Source: JAHCHG01 sp041394845
Lineage (GTDB): Bacteria > Acidobacteriota > Blastocatellia > Pyrinomonadales > Pyrinomonadaceae
Assembly (NCBI GenBank): GCA_041394845.1
Contig: JAWKHL010000001.1
Coordinates: 744,001 to 808,000 of the forward strand
Reading direction: 5' to 3'
Length of the DNA: 64,000 nucleotides
A program made the translations under genes and the position numbers. Of the stretch, positions 25,333 to 33,143 are shown piece by piece (positions within the stretch are counted from its first letter, which is position 1; every line of letters starts with the position of its first letter). The notes beneath the pieces are model-generated. The model saw nothing but the letters and a program-made list of their open reading frames with translations, was not told the DNA's origin and did no database searches.

Positions 25333-26838
25333 ATGCTGAACAAAGCTCTGGTAATTGATGATGACAAGGCAACTCTGGAATTGATGAAGTTTCAGTTGGA
25401 ATCAGAGGGTTTTCAGGTGAAAACCGCCGATCGGGGGAAAAAGGGACTGGAGTTCGTCGAGGAAATTGAATTCGACATCATTCTTACGGATTTGAATTTA
25501 CCCGATATAAACGGCATCGAAATGGTCCGCCGTTGTAAAGAAACCTCACCCGACACGGAAATAATAATGATCACCGGTTACGGTTCGACGGAAAAAGCCG
25601 TTGAAGCAACCAAGGCCGGTGCTTTTTATTATGTGGAAAAGCCGATTGAGTTCGAGGAACTTCTGGTATTGATCGAAAAGGCGATTGACCGAAAAAGTCA
25701 AATGGCCGAGATCAAGGAGTTGCGGGGAAAACTGTCAAGTCGAACTTCGTACGAAGGGATCATCGGCGGAAGTCGGGGGATGCAGGACATTTACGAGATT
25801 ATTGAAAGCGTTGCCGAATCGGATGCCAACATTCTGATCTTGGGTGAAAGCGGGACGGGAAAAGAAGTCATCGCCAATGCCATTCATTATAAAAGCCACC
25901 GCAAGAAAAAACCCTTTGTCAAATTAAATTGTTCGGCTCTTCCCAAAGAACTGATCGAATCCGAACTTTTCGGACATAAAAAAGGCGCGTTTACCGGAGC
26001 GACAACCGATAAAACCGGATTTTTGGGCCGAGCCAATGGCGGAAGTCTCCTGCTGGACGAAATCGGGGAAATGCCGCTCAGTCTGCAACCCAAACTTTTG
26101 AGGGTTTTGCAGGAACGTATCTATTACCAGGTCGGAAGCGACAAACCCCAGGAGGTCGATTTTCGTCTGATTTCTTCCACCAATCGAAGTCCATTTGAGG
26201 CGATAAAGGAGGGAAATTTAAGAGAGGACCTTTATTATCGGATCAACACCATCGAGATAAAGATTCCCCCTTTAAGGGAACGGATGGAAGACGTTCCCAT
26301 GCTGGCCGAACATTTTCTAAAAATTTATATCGACAAATATGAGAGAGATGATCTGAAGTTTTCGGAAAACGCCTACAATCAAATGCTCAATTATAATTGG
26401 CGGGGAAATGTCCGCGAACTCCAACACGTAATTGAGAGAGCGGTTTTGCTCACCAAAAAAGGAAAGATTGATGAACTCAATATTCCAAAGAATTTGGAAG
26501 GCCCGGTTACATTCGAAACTCTGGCTGACAAAACGGTTTCTTCCGAGTCGGGACCGAGAAGCGAATCCCCGACAAACGGAAACGGTTTATTCACAAATCC
26601 GGAGTTGTCCGAGGATGAGCTTTTTCAAAAGATCGGAAAGTTTATCGTTGATAAATTGCCAGAACCCAAGGAAGGTGAAGATCAAAAAGATGTATTTAAC
26701 GAATTAGAAAATGTGGTAGTGCAGGCGGCTTTGAAAAGAACAAACGGAAATAAACAGGCGGCGGCCAATCTTTTGGGGTTATATCGGCCTCGTTTGTATG
26801 GGATGATAAAACGCCATAATCTGAAGGGGAAGGTTTAA
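25333..26838 (+). CDS. NtrC-family sigma-54-dependent response regulator
   Basis: 501 aa from the ATG at 25333 (MLNKALVIDDDKATL, the usual receiver start; an upstream TTG is less likely). The receiver domain (about 1-120) has the phospho-acceptor Asp near 52 in ILTDLNLP. The AAA+ domain (about 150-380) has Walker A GESGTGKE and the GAFTGA loop that contacts sigma-54. A linker and a Fis-type HTH (about 455-500; AALKRTNGNKQAAANLLGLYRPRLYGMIKRHNL) complete it. It is the natural activator for the sigma-54 promoters found on both sides. A TATAAT at 25272-25277 suggests its own gene uses the housekeeping sigma factor. Confidence 0.95.
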   Translation: MLNKALVIDDDKATLELMKFQLESEGFQVKTADRGKKGLEFVEEIEFDIILTDLNLPDINGIEMVRRCKETSPDTEIIMITGYGSTEKAVEATKAGAFYYVEKPIEFEELLVLIEKAIDRKSQMAEIKELRGKLSSRTSYEGIIGGSRGMQDIYEIIESVAESDANILILGESGTGKEVIANAIHYKSHRKKKPFVKLNCSALPKELIESELFGHKKGAFTGATTDKTGFLGRANGGSLLLDEIGEMPLSLQPKLLRVLQERIYYQVGSDKPQEVDFRLISSTNRSPFEAIKEGNLREDLYYRINTIEIKIPPLRERMEDVPMLAEHFLKIYIDKYERDDLKFSENAYNQMLNYNWRGNVRELQHVIERAVLLTKKGKIDELNIPKNLEGPVTFETLADKTVSSESGPRSESPTNGNGLFTNPELSEDELFQKIGKFIVDKLPEPKEGEDQKDVFNELENVVVQAALKRTNGNKQAAANLLGLYRPRLYGMIKRHNLKGKV

Positions 26839-26839
26839 G

Positions 26840-26874
26840 AAAACATCCATCAAGGCTGGCTTGATGGATGTTTT
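26840..26874. terminator. Perfect bidirectional terminator
   Basis: A 15-bp perfect stem (26840-26854 with 26860-26874) with a five-base loop and A4/T4 flanks lies between the convergent NtrC-type regulator gene and the 54-aa membrane protein gene. Confidence 0.9.
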
Positions 26875-26888
26875 CCGTTTCCGGTTTA

Positions 26889-27053
26889 TCATTTATTGAC
26901 CGGAGCAGTAACATTGATATCCACGTCCGTATCGGGTGTCCCCTTTTTATTAAGGACTCCGCTGTAAAAAATCGCGCCGGCGATGATGGCAACGATTATT
27001 AAAGTTGTTAAGGCCCAAATCATATTTATTCCAACATTGTTTTCTTCCTGCAT
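26889..27053 (-). CDS. 54-aa single-pass membrane protein
   Basis: 54 aa, ATG at 27053. A short polar N-terminus (MQEENNVGIN) precedes one membrane helix (about 11-33) and a polar, acidic C-terminal tail (TPDTDVDINVTAPVNK). No family recognised. Evidence that it is a real gene: ordered membrane-protein composition, a strong terminator just past the stop, and a sigma-54-like promoter 46 bases upstream reading toward it. Confidence 0.72.
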   Translation of the reverse strand: MQEENNVGINMIWALTTLIIVAIIAGAIFYSGVLNKKGTPDTDVDINVTAPVNK

Positions 27054-27098
27054 ATTTTTTCTCCATGTTTTTTTGTTAATAACTTCCGATATTTATCC

Positions 27099-27114
27099 TG
27101 CAAGGCCAATGCCA
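27099..27114 (-). promoter_or_regulatory. Sigma-54 promoter of the 54-aa membrane protein
   Basis: On the minus strand TGGCATTGGCCTTGCA has TGGCA, exactly ten bases between GG and GC, and TTGCA at -12. It lies 46 bases from the start codon. Confidence 0.75.
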
Positions 27115-27283
27115 AATATGTTAACCGTTTTTATTAGTGAGTTTACAGGTGGTAGTGGGAAACCGGCCATCCGAATTTGGTCGGTTTCTGTAATAATTTG
27201 AAACAGGTGAAAAAAAATCAAGGCTTAAATTTCTGGAAAAAAAAGAAAACCGGCCGAGAAAATTAAAAAAAAATTAACCTGAA

Positions 27284-27299
27284 AGGCATAGCAATTGCC
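27284..27299 (+). promoter_or_regulatory. Sigma-54-like promoter of the CHASE histidine kinase
   Basis: AGGCATAGCAATTGCC has GG-N10-GC spacing and TTGC at -12, but AGGCA instead of TGGCA at -24. It lies about 46 bases before the GTG start. With the site at 27099-27114 it makes a divergent sigma-54 pair in one 290-base gap. Confidence 0.6.
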
Positions 27300-27343
27300 T
27301 GATAATAAATAATGTTTTTGATAAATTAAAAAAAGGAAATAAC

Positions 27344-29164
27344 GTGTCCGACTTTAGAGACAAATTACAAAAGAGAACAACCACCGCTTTCCCGTTTTTG
27401 GTTCTGGCGGTCTCTGTAATGCTCACTATCGGGGTTACCTATAATTTTTATCAAAGTGCAAAAAGCAAAGATTTGATCAGGTTCCAAAATGAGGTCAGCC
27501 GGGTGCAATCGGCTTTTGAAAACCGGCTCAGTTTATACATCTCCCTCCTCAAGGGCGGTCGCGGTTTTGTCGAATCGGTGGAAAATCTGAATTGGCAGAA
27601 TTTTGCCAATTACGTGGAAAGTCTGGAAATAGACAAGAATTATTCCGGTATTCAGGGAATCGGTTTCAGCAAACGCATCAAAGCGGATGAAAAGGCCGCA
27701 CTGATCGAAAAAATGAAATCCGAAGGCTACACGGATTTTAAGATTTTTCCCAAAACCGAAAAACCGATTTTTCACACAATTATTTACATCGAGCCAATGA
27801 CAGACAGGAATTTAAGAGCGATCGGTTTTGATATGTCCACCGAGGAAAATCGTCGCGAGGCTCTGGACCGGGCAATGGATTCGGGGAAAGCCTCGGCAAC
27901 TGGAAAGGTAACTTTGTTGCAGGAAACCGGGGATGATCCCCAATCCGGATTCCTGATCTATCTGCCGATTTACAAATTCGGACAACTGCCGATTTCAGTT
28001 GAAGAAAGAAGGGAAAATCTGGTCGGTTATATATACAGTCCTTTTCGGGCCGGCGATTTCCTCAAGGAAATACAGCAAAAAACAGCCAGCCGGAACATCG
28101 GTTTCGCCATTTATGACGGGGAAATAAAACTTGAGAATCTGATGGCAAGTGTTTCGGGCGAAAATGGTCCGGTCGACCAAAACCTTTTGGGACAGACCTT
28201 TCATTCCCGAACCGAACTGGAGGTGGCCGGTCGCACATGGAAGATCGAGTATTACGACCTCCCCCAATTTTCTGAGCAATCAAGCGTCAGTTGGACCCCG
28301 CTGATCTTTTTGAGCGGGGTTGCGTTTAGTTTCCTTTTGTTCGGGATGACCTATTGGGAATCGACGGCCCGGGCAAAATTGCAAATAACCGCCGCCGAAC
28401 TGTTTGAAATGGAAAAACAAAAACAGGTGTTGCTCGAAAACGAGCAACAGGCCAGATTGACGGCCGAAAAGGCGAATGCCACAAAGGATGAGTTTATCGC
28501 CGTTGTTTCCCACGAATTGAAGACCCCGCTGAACGCCATAGCGGGTTGGACCCGGATCCTGAAAACCGACGAACTTACCGAGAACACCAAGGAACTGGCG
28601 CTCGGGAAAATTGAAAAAAATGTTCGAACTCAAACCAAGCTGGTCGAAGAACTCATCGATTATTCCCAGATCCTGGCCGGAAACAGCGCATTGCAGAAAG
28701 AATTAATTGAATTTTCCGACCTTTTTGATCAATGTGTCGGGGAGATCGAACCCCTTGCCTCGGATAAGGGAATCGAGTTCGTAAAGGAAAACCATTTAAA
28801 CGGACAAAAGGTTTCGGGGGACGAATTAAAACTCAGAACGGCTTTTCGTAATTTATTGTCCAATGCGATCAAATTCACCGATCAGGGTGGAAGAATCGAA
28901 ACCCGTGTTTCTGAAGAAAAGGGACAGATCCAGGTCGCGATCAAAGACAATGGCCGGGGAATCGATTCCGACTTTCTTCCTCATATTTTTGAACGATTCT
29001 GGCAGGCAGACACCTCGATCACCCGCAACGTCGGCGGGTTCGGCCTCGGCCTGACCATTTCAAATCAGATCATCAAACTTCATCAGGGAACCATCCGGGC
29101 CAAAAGCGATGGCCTCGGAAAAGGCGCCGAATTCATCATCACAATCCCCACGGAAAAGGAGTAA
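27344..29164 (+). CDS. Membrane-bound CHASE-domain histidine kinase
   Basis: 606 aa from a GTG with an AAAAGGAAA site upstream. A first membrane helix (about 15-35) is followed by a periplasmic CHASE domain (about 60-250; GIQGIGFSKRIKADEK, FHTIIYIEPMTDRNLRAIGFDM and SGFLIYLPIY are typical) and a second membrane helix (about 317-337). Then come a coiled coil, HisKA with VVSHELKTPLNAIAGW (His near 390) and HATPase_c with NLLSNAIKFTDQGG, DNGRGID and GFGLGLTISNQ. It has no receiver domain, so it probably passes phosphate to a separate regulator. The NtrC-type protein encoded just upstream is the obvious candidate, and a sigma-54 site before this gene would close a feedback loop. Confidence 0.9.
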   Translation: MSDFRDKLQKRTTTAFPFLVLAVSVMLTIGVTYNFYQSAKSKDLIRFQNEVSRVQSAFENRLSLYISLLKGGRGFVESVENLNWQNFANYVESLEIDKNYSGIQGIGFSKRIKADEKAALIEKMKSEGYTDFKIFPKTEKPIFHTIIYIEPMTDRNLRAIGFDMSTEENRREALDRAMDSGKASATGKVTLLQETGDDPQSGFLIYLPIYKFGQLPISVEERRENLVGYIYSPFRAGDFLKEIQQKTASRNIGFAIYDGEIKLENLMASVSGENGPVDQNLLGQTFHSRTELEVAGRTWKIEYYDLPQFSEQSSVSWTPLIFLSGVAFSFLLFGMTYWESTARAKLQITAAELFEMEKQKQVLLENEQQARLTAEKANATKDEFIAVVSHELKTPLNAIAGWTRILKTDELTENTKELALGKIEKNVRTQTKLVEELIDYSQILAGNSALQKELIEFSDLFDQCVGEIEPLASDKGIEFVKENHLNGQKVSGDELKLRTAFRNLLSNAIKFTDQGGRIETRVSEEKGQIQVAIKDNGRGIDSDFLPHIFERFWQADTSITRNVGGFGLGLTISNQIIKLHQGTIRAKSDGLGKGAEFIITIPTEKE

Positions 29165-29284
29165 AAGAAAACAATTTGTTGTATTAAATCGGTACAAAAC
29201 TCATTCCTTTCGACTTTTCTAAAAAACAGAAAAAATTCTCTAAACCCCTGAGTGGCGTGGCATTAAGCGAGATTTTTGTTAGGC

Positions 29285-29300
29285 TGGCACGGTGGTTGCA
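29285..29300 (+). promoter_or_regulatory. Consensus sigma-54 promoter of the triple-repeat protein gene
   Basis: TGGCACGGTGGTTGCA matches the -24/-12 consensus fully, with ten bases between GG and GC. It lies about 79 bases before the ATG at 29379, leaving room for a short leader with an AAAGGAGG ribosome site. Confidence 0.9.
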
Positions 29301-29378
29301 CTCCTTAAGATTAAAACCCCCGCATTTTTTCAATCTCCAAAAATCGGGCGGTTGACCAATTCCAAAGGAGGAATAAAT

Positions 29379-31694
29379 ATGAGAAAGCAAATTATCAGAT
29401 CTTTACTATTAAATTTGGCGGTTTTGTTGGTTGCCGGGACGAGCTTGGTTCAGGCCCAGAATCGTCCATATAAGGTCCGGGATTCTCAGGTTCAGTATAT
29501 TTTGAACCGGATCGAGTCGAGGACGGACACCTATAAACGGGAAATGAACACGGCGCTCGACAAAAGCCCGTTGAATAACACCAAAAGCGAGGATTTGGTA
29601 ATGGATTACATTACCAATTTCGAAAACGCAACCGATCTGCTCAAACAGAAATTCGATGTCAAGGAATCGGTGGTGGCCGACGTTCAGGATGTTCTGACCC
29701 GGGCCGCTTACATCGACCGGTTCATGAAAAACAATTCTCTGACCACCCGAGCCCAGACCTATTGGCGCTATCTGGTTTCGGATTTAAACACTTTGTCCCG
29801 ATATTACGGGGTAACCAGCGATTGGCGGTCGGCACCCGCGACGATCAACACTCCGTACAGGGTTTCGGACGATCAGGTCGAAACGACTTTGAAGAGTATT
29901 GAGTTGAAAACCGATCAGTTCAAAAGATCGCTCGACCGGGCCTTGGATCGGAGCCGCATCAACGGAACCACCACCGAAGATTCCGTCAATCAATATGTCG
30001 GTGAATTTGAAACGGCGACCGACAATTTAAAGCGCAAATTTGAAATGAAAAAGTCGGTTGCGGAGGACGTTCAGGAGATTCTGAACAAGGCTTATTACAT
30101 CGACAATTTCATGAAGAACAACCGTTTGAGAATGCGGGCTGAAAACGACTGGACCGGTTTAAAATCGGATCTCGATGTTTTGGCGGGTTATTACAATGTC
30201 AGCTGGAACTGGACGACCCCGCCGGTCGGGGACACCGCCGGAAATGATCGGGTCTTCAACGTTCCGCCGCGCACCATTCAGGCTTTGATCAACAGCATCG
30301 AATCGAAAACCGACGTTTACAAAAGAGAGATGAACACGGCATTGGACAAAAGTTTTCTTAACAATTCCAAAAGCGAGGATGCAATTTTCGCTTACATCAC
30401 CGATTTTGAGAACGCTTCGGATGCATTGAAGCAAAATTTTGATGCCCGCAAGTCGAGTCCGACCGATGTTGAGAACGTTTTGAACCGGGCTTATTACATC
30501 GACGGTATTATGCGCGAATACCGATTCACCGGATCGGCCGAAAATCAGTGGAGAATGCTTCGCGGGGATCTGGAAAAATTGAGAGATTATTACAGCGTAA
30601 AATTTGATTTCAATAACCGTCGGTACATTCCCGTGAGCCGTTTTGATGAAATGCTGACGGGGACATACCGATTGAATGCGGCTCAAAGCGATAATGTTGC
30701 GGACATTGTTGCGGGGGCGGTAAACAATTCACCGGCCAACCGTCGCGACAGATTGCAACGAAATCTGGAAAGAAGGCTTAATTCGCCGGAAATGCTGGCG
30801 ATCGAAAAAAGAAATGATTCGATCACGTTGGCTTCGACCGATATGGAGCAAACCTCTTTTCAGGTGGACGGAGTCGGCCGAGATGAAACGCTTCCGGGCG
30901 GAAAAACGGTGAAATTGACGGCAGATTCCAATTACAACGGAGTTTCCCTGAATTTTGAGGGAGACCGGATCAACGATTTTTATATCAGCTTCATGCCCTG
31001 GAATAACAACCAGCTGAGAGTCATCCGTCGCGTTTATCTGGAAAACCGGGATGAAACCGTAACGGTTTACAGCGTCTATGACAAGGTGAACCAAAACGCC
31101 CGCTGGAACGCCATAAACCGGAATAATAATGCCGGGACCTCGGAGGAATATTTTGTGGTTCCGAACAACACGCCGGTAACGGCGGTTCTGGATACCCCGA
31201 TCACGACCAAAGCCAGTCAGGACGGCGACCGGTTTGCCATGACCGTTACCGGACCGGCTCATTACAACGGAGCGGTTATCGAGGGGCATGTGGCAAAGGC
31301 CGAAAGATCGGGACGCGTTTCCGGAAGGGCCAATCTGACCCTGGAATTTGACACAATTCGACTGACCAACGGCAAGACCTATCGTTTTGCGGGTTACGTT
31401 GAGGAAGTAAAAATGCCGAACGGGGAGGAGATTTCGGTCAATAATGAAGGAACGGTTAAGGACGATTCGCAAACCAAAAAAACCGTAACCCGGACCGGGA
31501 TCGGGGCCGCCATCGGTGCGGTTATCGGTGCCATTGCCGGAGGCGGAAAAGGGGCTGCGATCGGGGCTTTGATCGGAGCCGGAGCCGGAGCCGGGACCGT
31601 TGTTCTCGAAGGCCGGGATGATGTCAACCTGGAAAAGGGAACGGAATTTACCCTGACGGCGACCGCCCCTAATCAAACCGCAAGAAACCGTTAA
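29379..31694 (+). CDS. Exported protein with three ~120-residue repeats and C-terminal glycine zipper
   Basis: 771 aa from the ATG at 29379 after AAAGGAGG; it opens a signal peptide ending near AQNRPY. Three tandem helical repeats start near residues 31, 159 and 291. Each follows the plan (V-x-x-Q-V/I) then (I-S/L-KTD-K/FKR), ALD(K/R)S, (Y/V-x-x-FE-A-D-LK-K/NF), (VL/IL-N/TRA-YID-M), and ends in YY(G/N/S)V. The C-terminal half has a conserved beta-rich region (about 413-570, with VDG-GRDETLPGGKTVKL) and a second one (about 590-700). A glycine zipper follows (about 706-740; GAAIGAVIGAIAGGGKGA) and then a final beta segment. The repeat family is not one I can name. Probably envelope-located and induced under stress. 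Confidence 0.8.
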   Translation: MRKQIIRSLLLNLAVLLVAGTSLVQAQNRPYKVRDSQVQYILNRIESRTDTYKREMNTALDKSPLNNTKSEDLVMDYITNFENATDLLKQKFDVKESVVADVQDVLTRAAYIDRFMKNNSLTTRAQTYWRYLVSDLNTLSRYYGVTSDWRSAPATINTPYRVSDDQVETTLKSIELKTDQFKRSLDRALDRSRINGTTTEDSVNQYVGEFETATDNLKRKFEMKKSVAEDVQEILNKAYYIDNFMKNNRLRMRAENDWTGLKSDLDVLAGYYNVSWNWTTPPVGDTAGNDRVFNVPPRTIQALINSIESKTDVYKREMNTALDKSFLNNSKSEDAIFAYITDFENASDALKQNFDARKSSPTDVENVLNRAYYIDGIMREYRFTGSAENQWRMLRGDLEKLRDYYSVKFDFNNRRYIPVSRFDEMLTGTYRLNAAQSDNVADIVAGAVNNSPANRRDRLQRNLERRLNSPEMLAIEKRNDSITLASTDMEQTSFQVDGVGRDETLPGGKTVKLTADSNYNGVSLNFEGDRINDFYISFMPWNNNQLRVIRRVYLENRDETVTVYSVYDKVNQNARWNAINRNNNAGTSEEYFVVPNNTPVTAVLDTPITTKASQDGDRFAMTVTGPAHYNGAVIEGHVAKAERSGRVSGRANLTLEFDTIRLTNGKTYRFAGYVEEVKMPNGEEISVNNEGTVKDDSQTKKTVTRTGIGAAIGAVIGAIAGGGKGAAIGALIGAGAGAGTVVLEGRDDVNLEKGTEFTLTATAPNQTARNR

Positions 31695-31717
31695 CCATTC
31701 AAAAAAAAATGATCAAG

Positions 31718-31748
31718 GAAAGGTGAGCCCGGCGCTCACCTTTTTTTT
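31718..31748 (+). terminator. Rho-independent terminator after the triple-repeat gene
   Basis: A 9-10 bp stem (AAGGTGAGC with GCTCACCTT, loop CCGG) is followed by eight Ts. It lies about 25 bases after the stop codon. Confidence 0.85.
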
Positions 31749-31842
31749 GGGAACAGTACAAGCCGGTGTTTTGAATTGATACGAAATCAACCGAAACCCA
31801 ACAAAAAAGTGGTGAAAACCCCCGGAATTACCCCAAAAACTT

Positions 31843-31858
31843 TGGCACAAGATTTGAT
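31843..31858 (+). promoter_or_regulatory. Degenerate sigma-54-like site
   Basis: TGGCACAAGATTTGAT keeps TGGCAC at -24 and spacing, but -12 reads TTGA instead of TTGC. It lies about 78 bases before the small CDS at 31936. Reported because of its position in the same cluster; weak on its own. Confidence 0.3.
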
Positions 31859-31935
31859 TAATCAACATTACAGAGGTTCGGTGATCAGACCGAACCGGGA
31901 ATTTATAGAGTTTATGGATTTAACAATGATGGAAA

Positions 31936-32142
31936 GTGGAAAAAAAGAAAATTCCCGATATAAAGCGTCAGGGATGGTCATCAGAAAAGATCACACGGGA
32001 GAGCGCTAACAAAGATCCCGGTGAGACCATCAGACAAATCCTTCGGGGAGATGAAACAAAGGGGGATCCCGAAAAAAGAGATTTTGCCGGAAGTCCTCCA
32101 ACGGAATTAACTCCGCAGGAAAAGGAGGAAAAAAAGAAGTAA
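31936..32142 (+). CDS. Small acidic/basic soluble protein
   Basis: 68 aa from a GTG at 31936. It is highly charged, with DPGETIRQILRGDETKGDPEKRD then AGSPPTELTPQEKEE. The pattern (ETxxQ-LRGDET-G-P-RD-AGS, TPQ-EE) looks like a short conserved protein, but I cannot attach a family name. It ends 16 bases before the YggT gene and is probably its operon partner. A different-frame reading upstream was rejected. Confidence 0.5.
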   Translation: MEKKKIPDIKRQGWSSEKITRESANKDPGETIRQILRGDETKGDPEKRDFAGSPPTELTPQEKEEKKK

Positions 32143-32158
32143 TAAGGGGGAAAATCAC

Positions 32159-32677
32159 ATGTACGATAAAAAACTTGAAACAGAAGAAAATCAAAGGACG
32201 GCCAATTATGAAACGATCCAAACCGACATCAAAAGAGAGGTCGGAAGGGAGATCACTTCAAAAGCCGAAAGAAAAAGCCGGGCCGATTCATCGGCAGTTG
32301 AAAATGTGGCTGATGATCTCAGAGAAAAGGCCGTTCGGGAGATCGTGTCGACGGAAAGGGAGATAGAGGTCGGCCGGGCCCTTGCAAGGTTTTCCCAAAT
32401 TGTTGATTATATTTTCTTTATAATTTACGGTTTGTTGGGGATTCGCCTTTTGCTGGCTCTTTTTGCCGCCCGAAGCGGAGCCGATTTCGTTCAATTTATC
32501 CGTTCGGTAACGGAACCTTTTTACGCTCCGTTCAGAGGGATCGTTCCGAGCCCTTCGATTGAAGGCGGGTTTACTCTGGCCCTCCCGATCGTAGTCGCAC
32601 TTTTTGTTTATGTGCTTTTGCATCTGGCGGTTAACGGTTTTTTCAGAATTTTTGTCCATAGAAAGACCACCGTATGA
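32159..32677 (+). CDS. YggT family membrane protein with charged N-terminal extension
   Basis: 172 aa. The first ~78 residues are a highly charged helical extension (KKLETEENQRTANYETIQTDIKREVG...). Two YggT-type membrane segments follow (about 83-105 and 138-162) with VTEPFYAPFRGIVPSPSIEGGFTLALPIVVALFVYVLLHL between and within them, matching the YggT/CCB3 signature (TEP-L-P-R-I-P-GG-D-SP pattern). YggT proteins are implicated in osmotic stress and division in other bacteria. The long N-terminal extension is unusual. Confidence 0.82.
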   Translation: MYDKKLETEENQRTANYETIQTDIKREVGREITSKAERKSRADSSAVENVADDLREKAVREIVSTEREIEVGRALARFSQIVDYIFFIIYGLLGIRLLLALFAARSGADFVQFIRSVTEPFYAPFRGIVPSPSIEGGFTLALPIVVALFVYVLLHLAVNGFFRIFVHRKTTV

Positions 32678-32757
32678 TAGAATGTTGCTATCGAAAAAAG
32701 TTGGTGGGGTCCGGTTAATTTTTCCGGGCAAATTATTTCCAAAAGGAGAAAAAAACT

Positions 32758-33021
32758 ATGGGTATTATTTGGCAATTGATCGTTGGTTTGATCATCGGGG
32801 CGATAGCTCGTCTGTTGTTGCCGGGCAGGGAACCGATCGCTCCGGGAGCCCTCGGATGGCTGATTACGGCGTTGATCGGAATGGGGGGCGCTTTGATCGG
32901 AACCCTGATCGGTCGAAGCCTCTGGGGCGGCGCCGGTTACACTGCCGGATGGATTATGTCCATCCTTGGCGCCATTCTTTTGTTGCTGCTGGCCCGGTTT
33001 TTGTTTAATAGATCGAGTTAG
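32758..33021 (+). CDS. GlsB/YeaQ/YmgE family stress membrane protein
   Basis: 87 aa, ATG after AAAAGGAGAA. Three hydrophobic helices with repeated small residues (IIWQLIVGLIIGAIARLLLPG, LGWLITALIGMGGALIGTLIGR, GWIMSILGAILLLLLARFL) match the transglycosylase-associated GlsB/YeaQ/YmgE family. These are small membrane proteins induced by envelope or acid stress. It lies 80 bases after the YggT gene on the same strand and closes the stress cluster, just before a strong terminator. Confidence 0.88.
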   Translation: MGIIWQLIVGLIIGAIARLLLPGREPIAPGALGWLITALIGMGGALIGTLIGRSLWGGAGYTAGWIMSILGAILLLLLARFLFNRSS

Positions 33022-33045
33022 TTTCAATTTAACCGGAATTTGAAA

Positions 33046-33085
33046 AATAACAAAGGGCCGACTCCCGAGTCGGCCCTTTGTTATT
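33046..33085. terminator. Perfect 19-bp bidirectional terminator
   Basis: 33046-33064 pairs perfectly with 33067-33085, with a two-base C-C centre (the innermost pairs must open). It lies between the convergent GlsB-like gene and the winged-helix regulator gene. Confidence 0.9.
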
Positions 33086-33143
33086 ACCGGGAACCGGCTT
33101 CATACCAACAGATTTTGTTATGGTCTCCCCAAAATCATTTTTT

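Noticed and set aside
27160..27256. Repeated AAACCGGCC motifs between the two divergent sigma-54 sites as activator-binding sites
   Set aside because: A related GAAAACCGG occurs near 24559, but no copy was found before the 29285 promoter, and the motif is short. Not supported enough to list.
31776..32009. 77-codon plus-strand frame before the YggT gene
   Set aside because: It needs a TTG start with no ribosome site, overlaps the better-looking 68-aa frame, and covers a sigma-54-like promoter site. Its composition is not convincingly protein-like.
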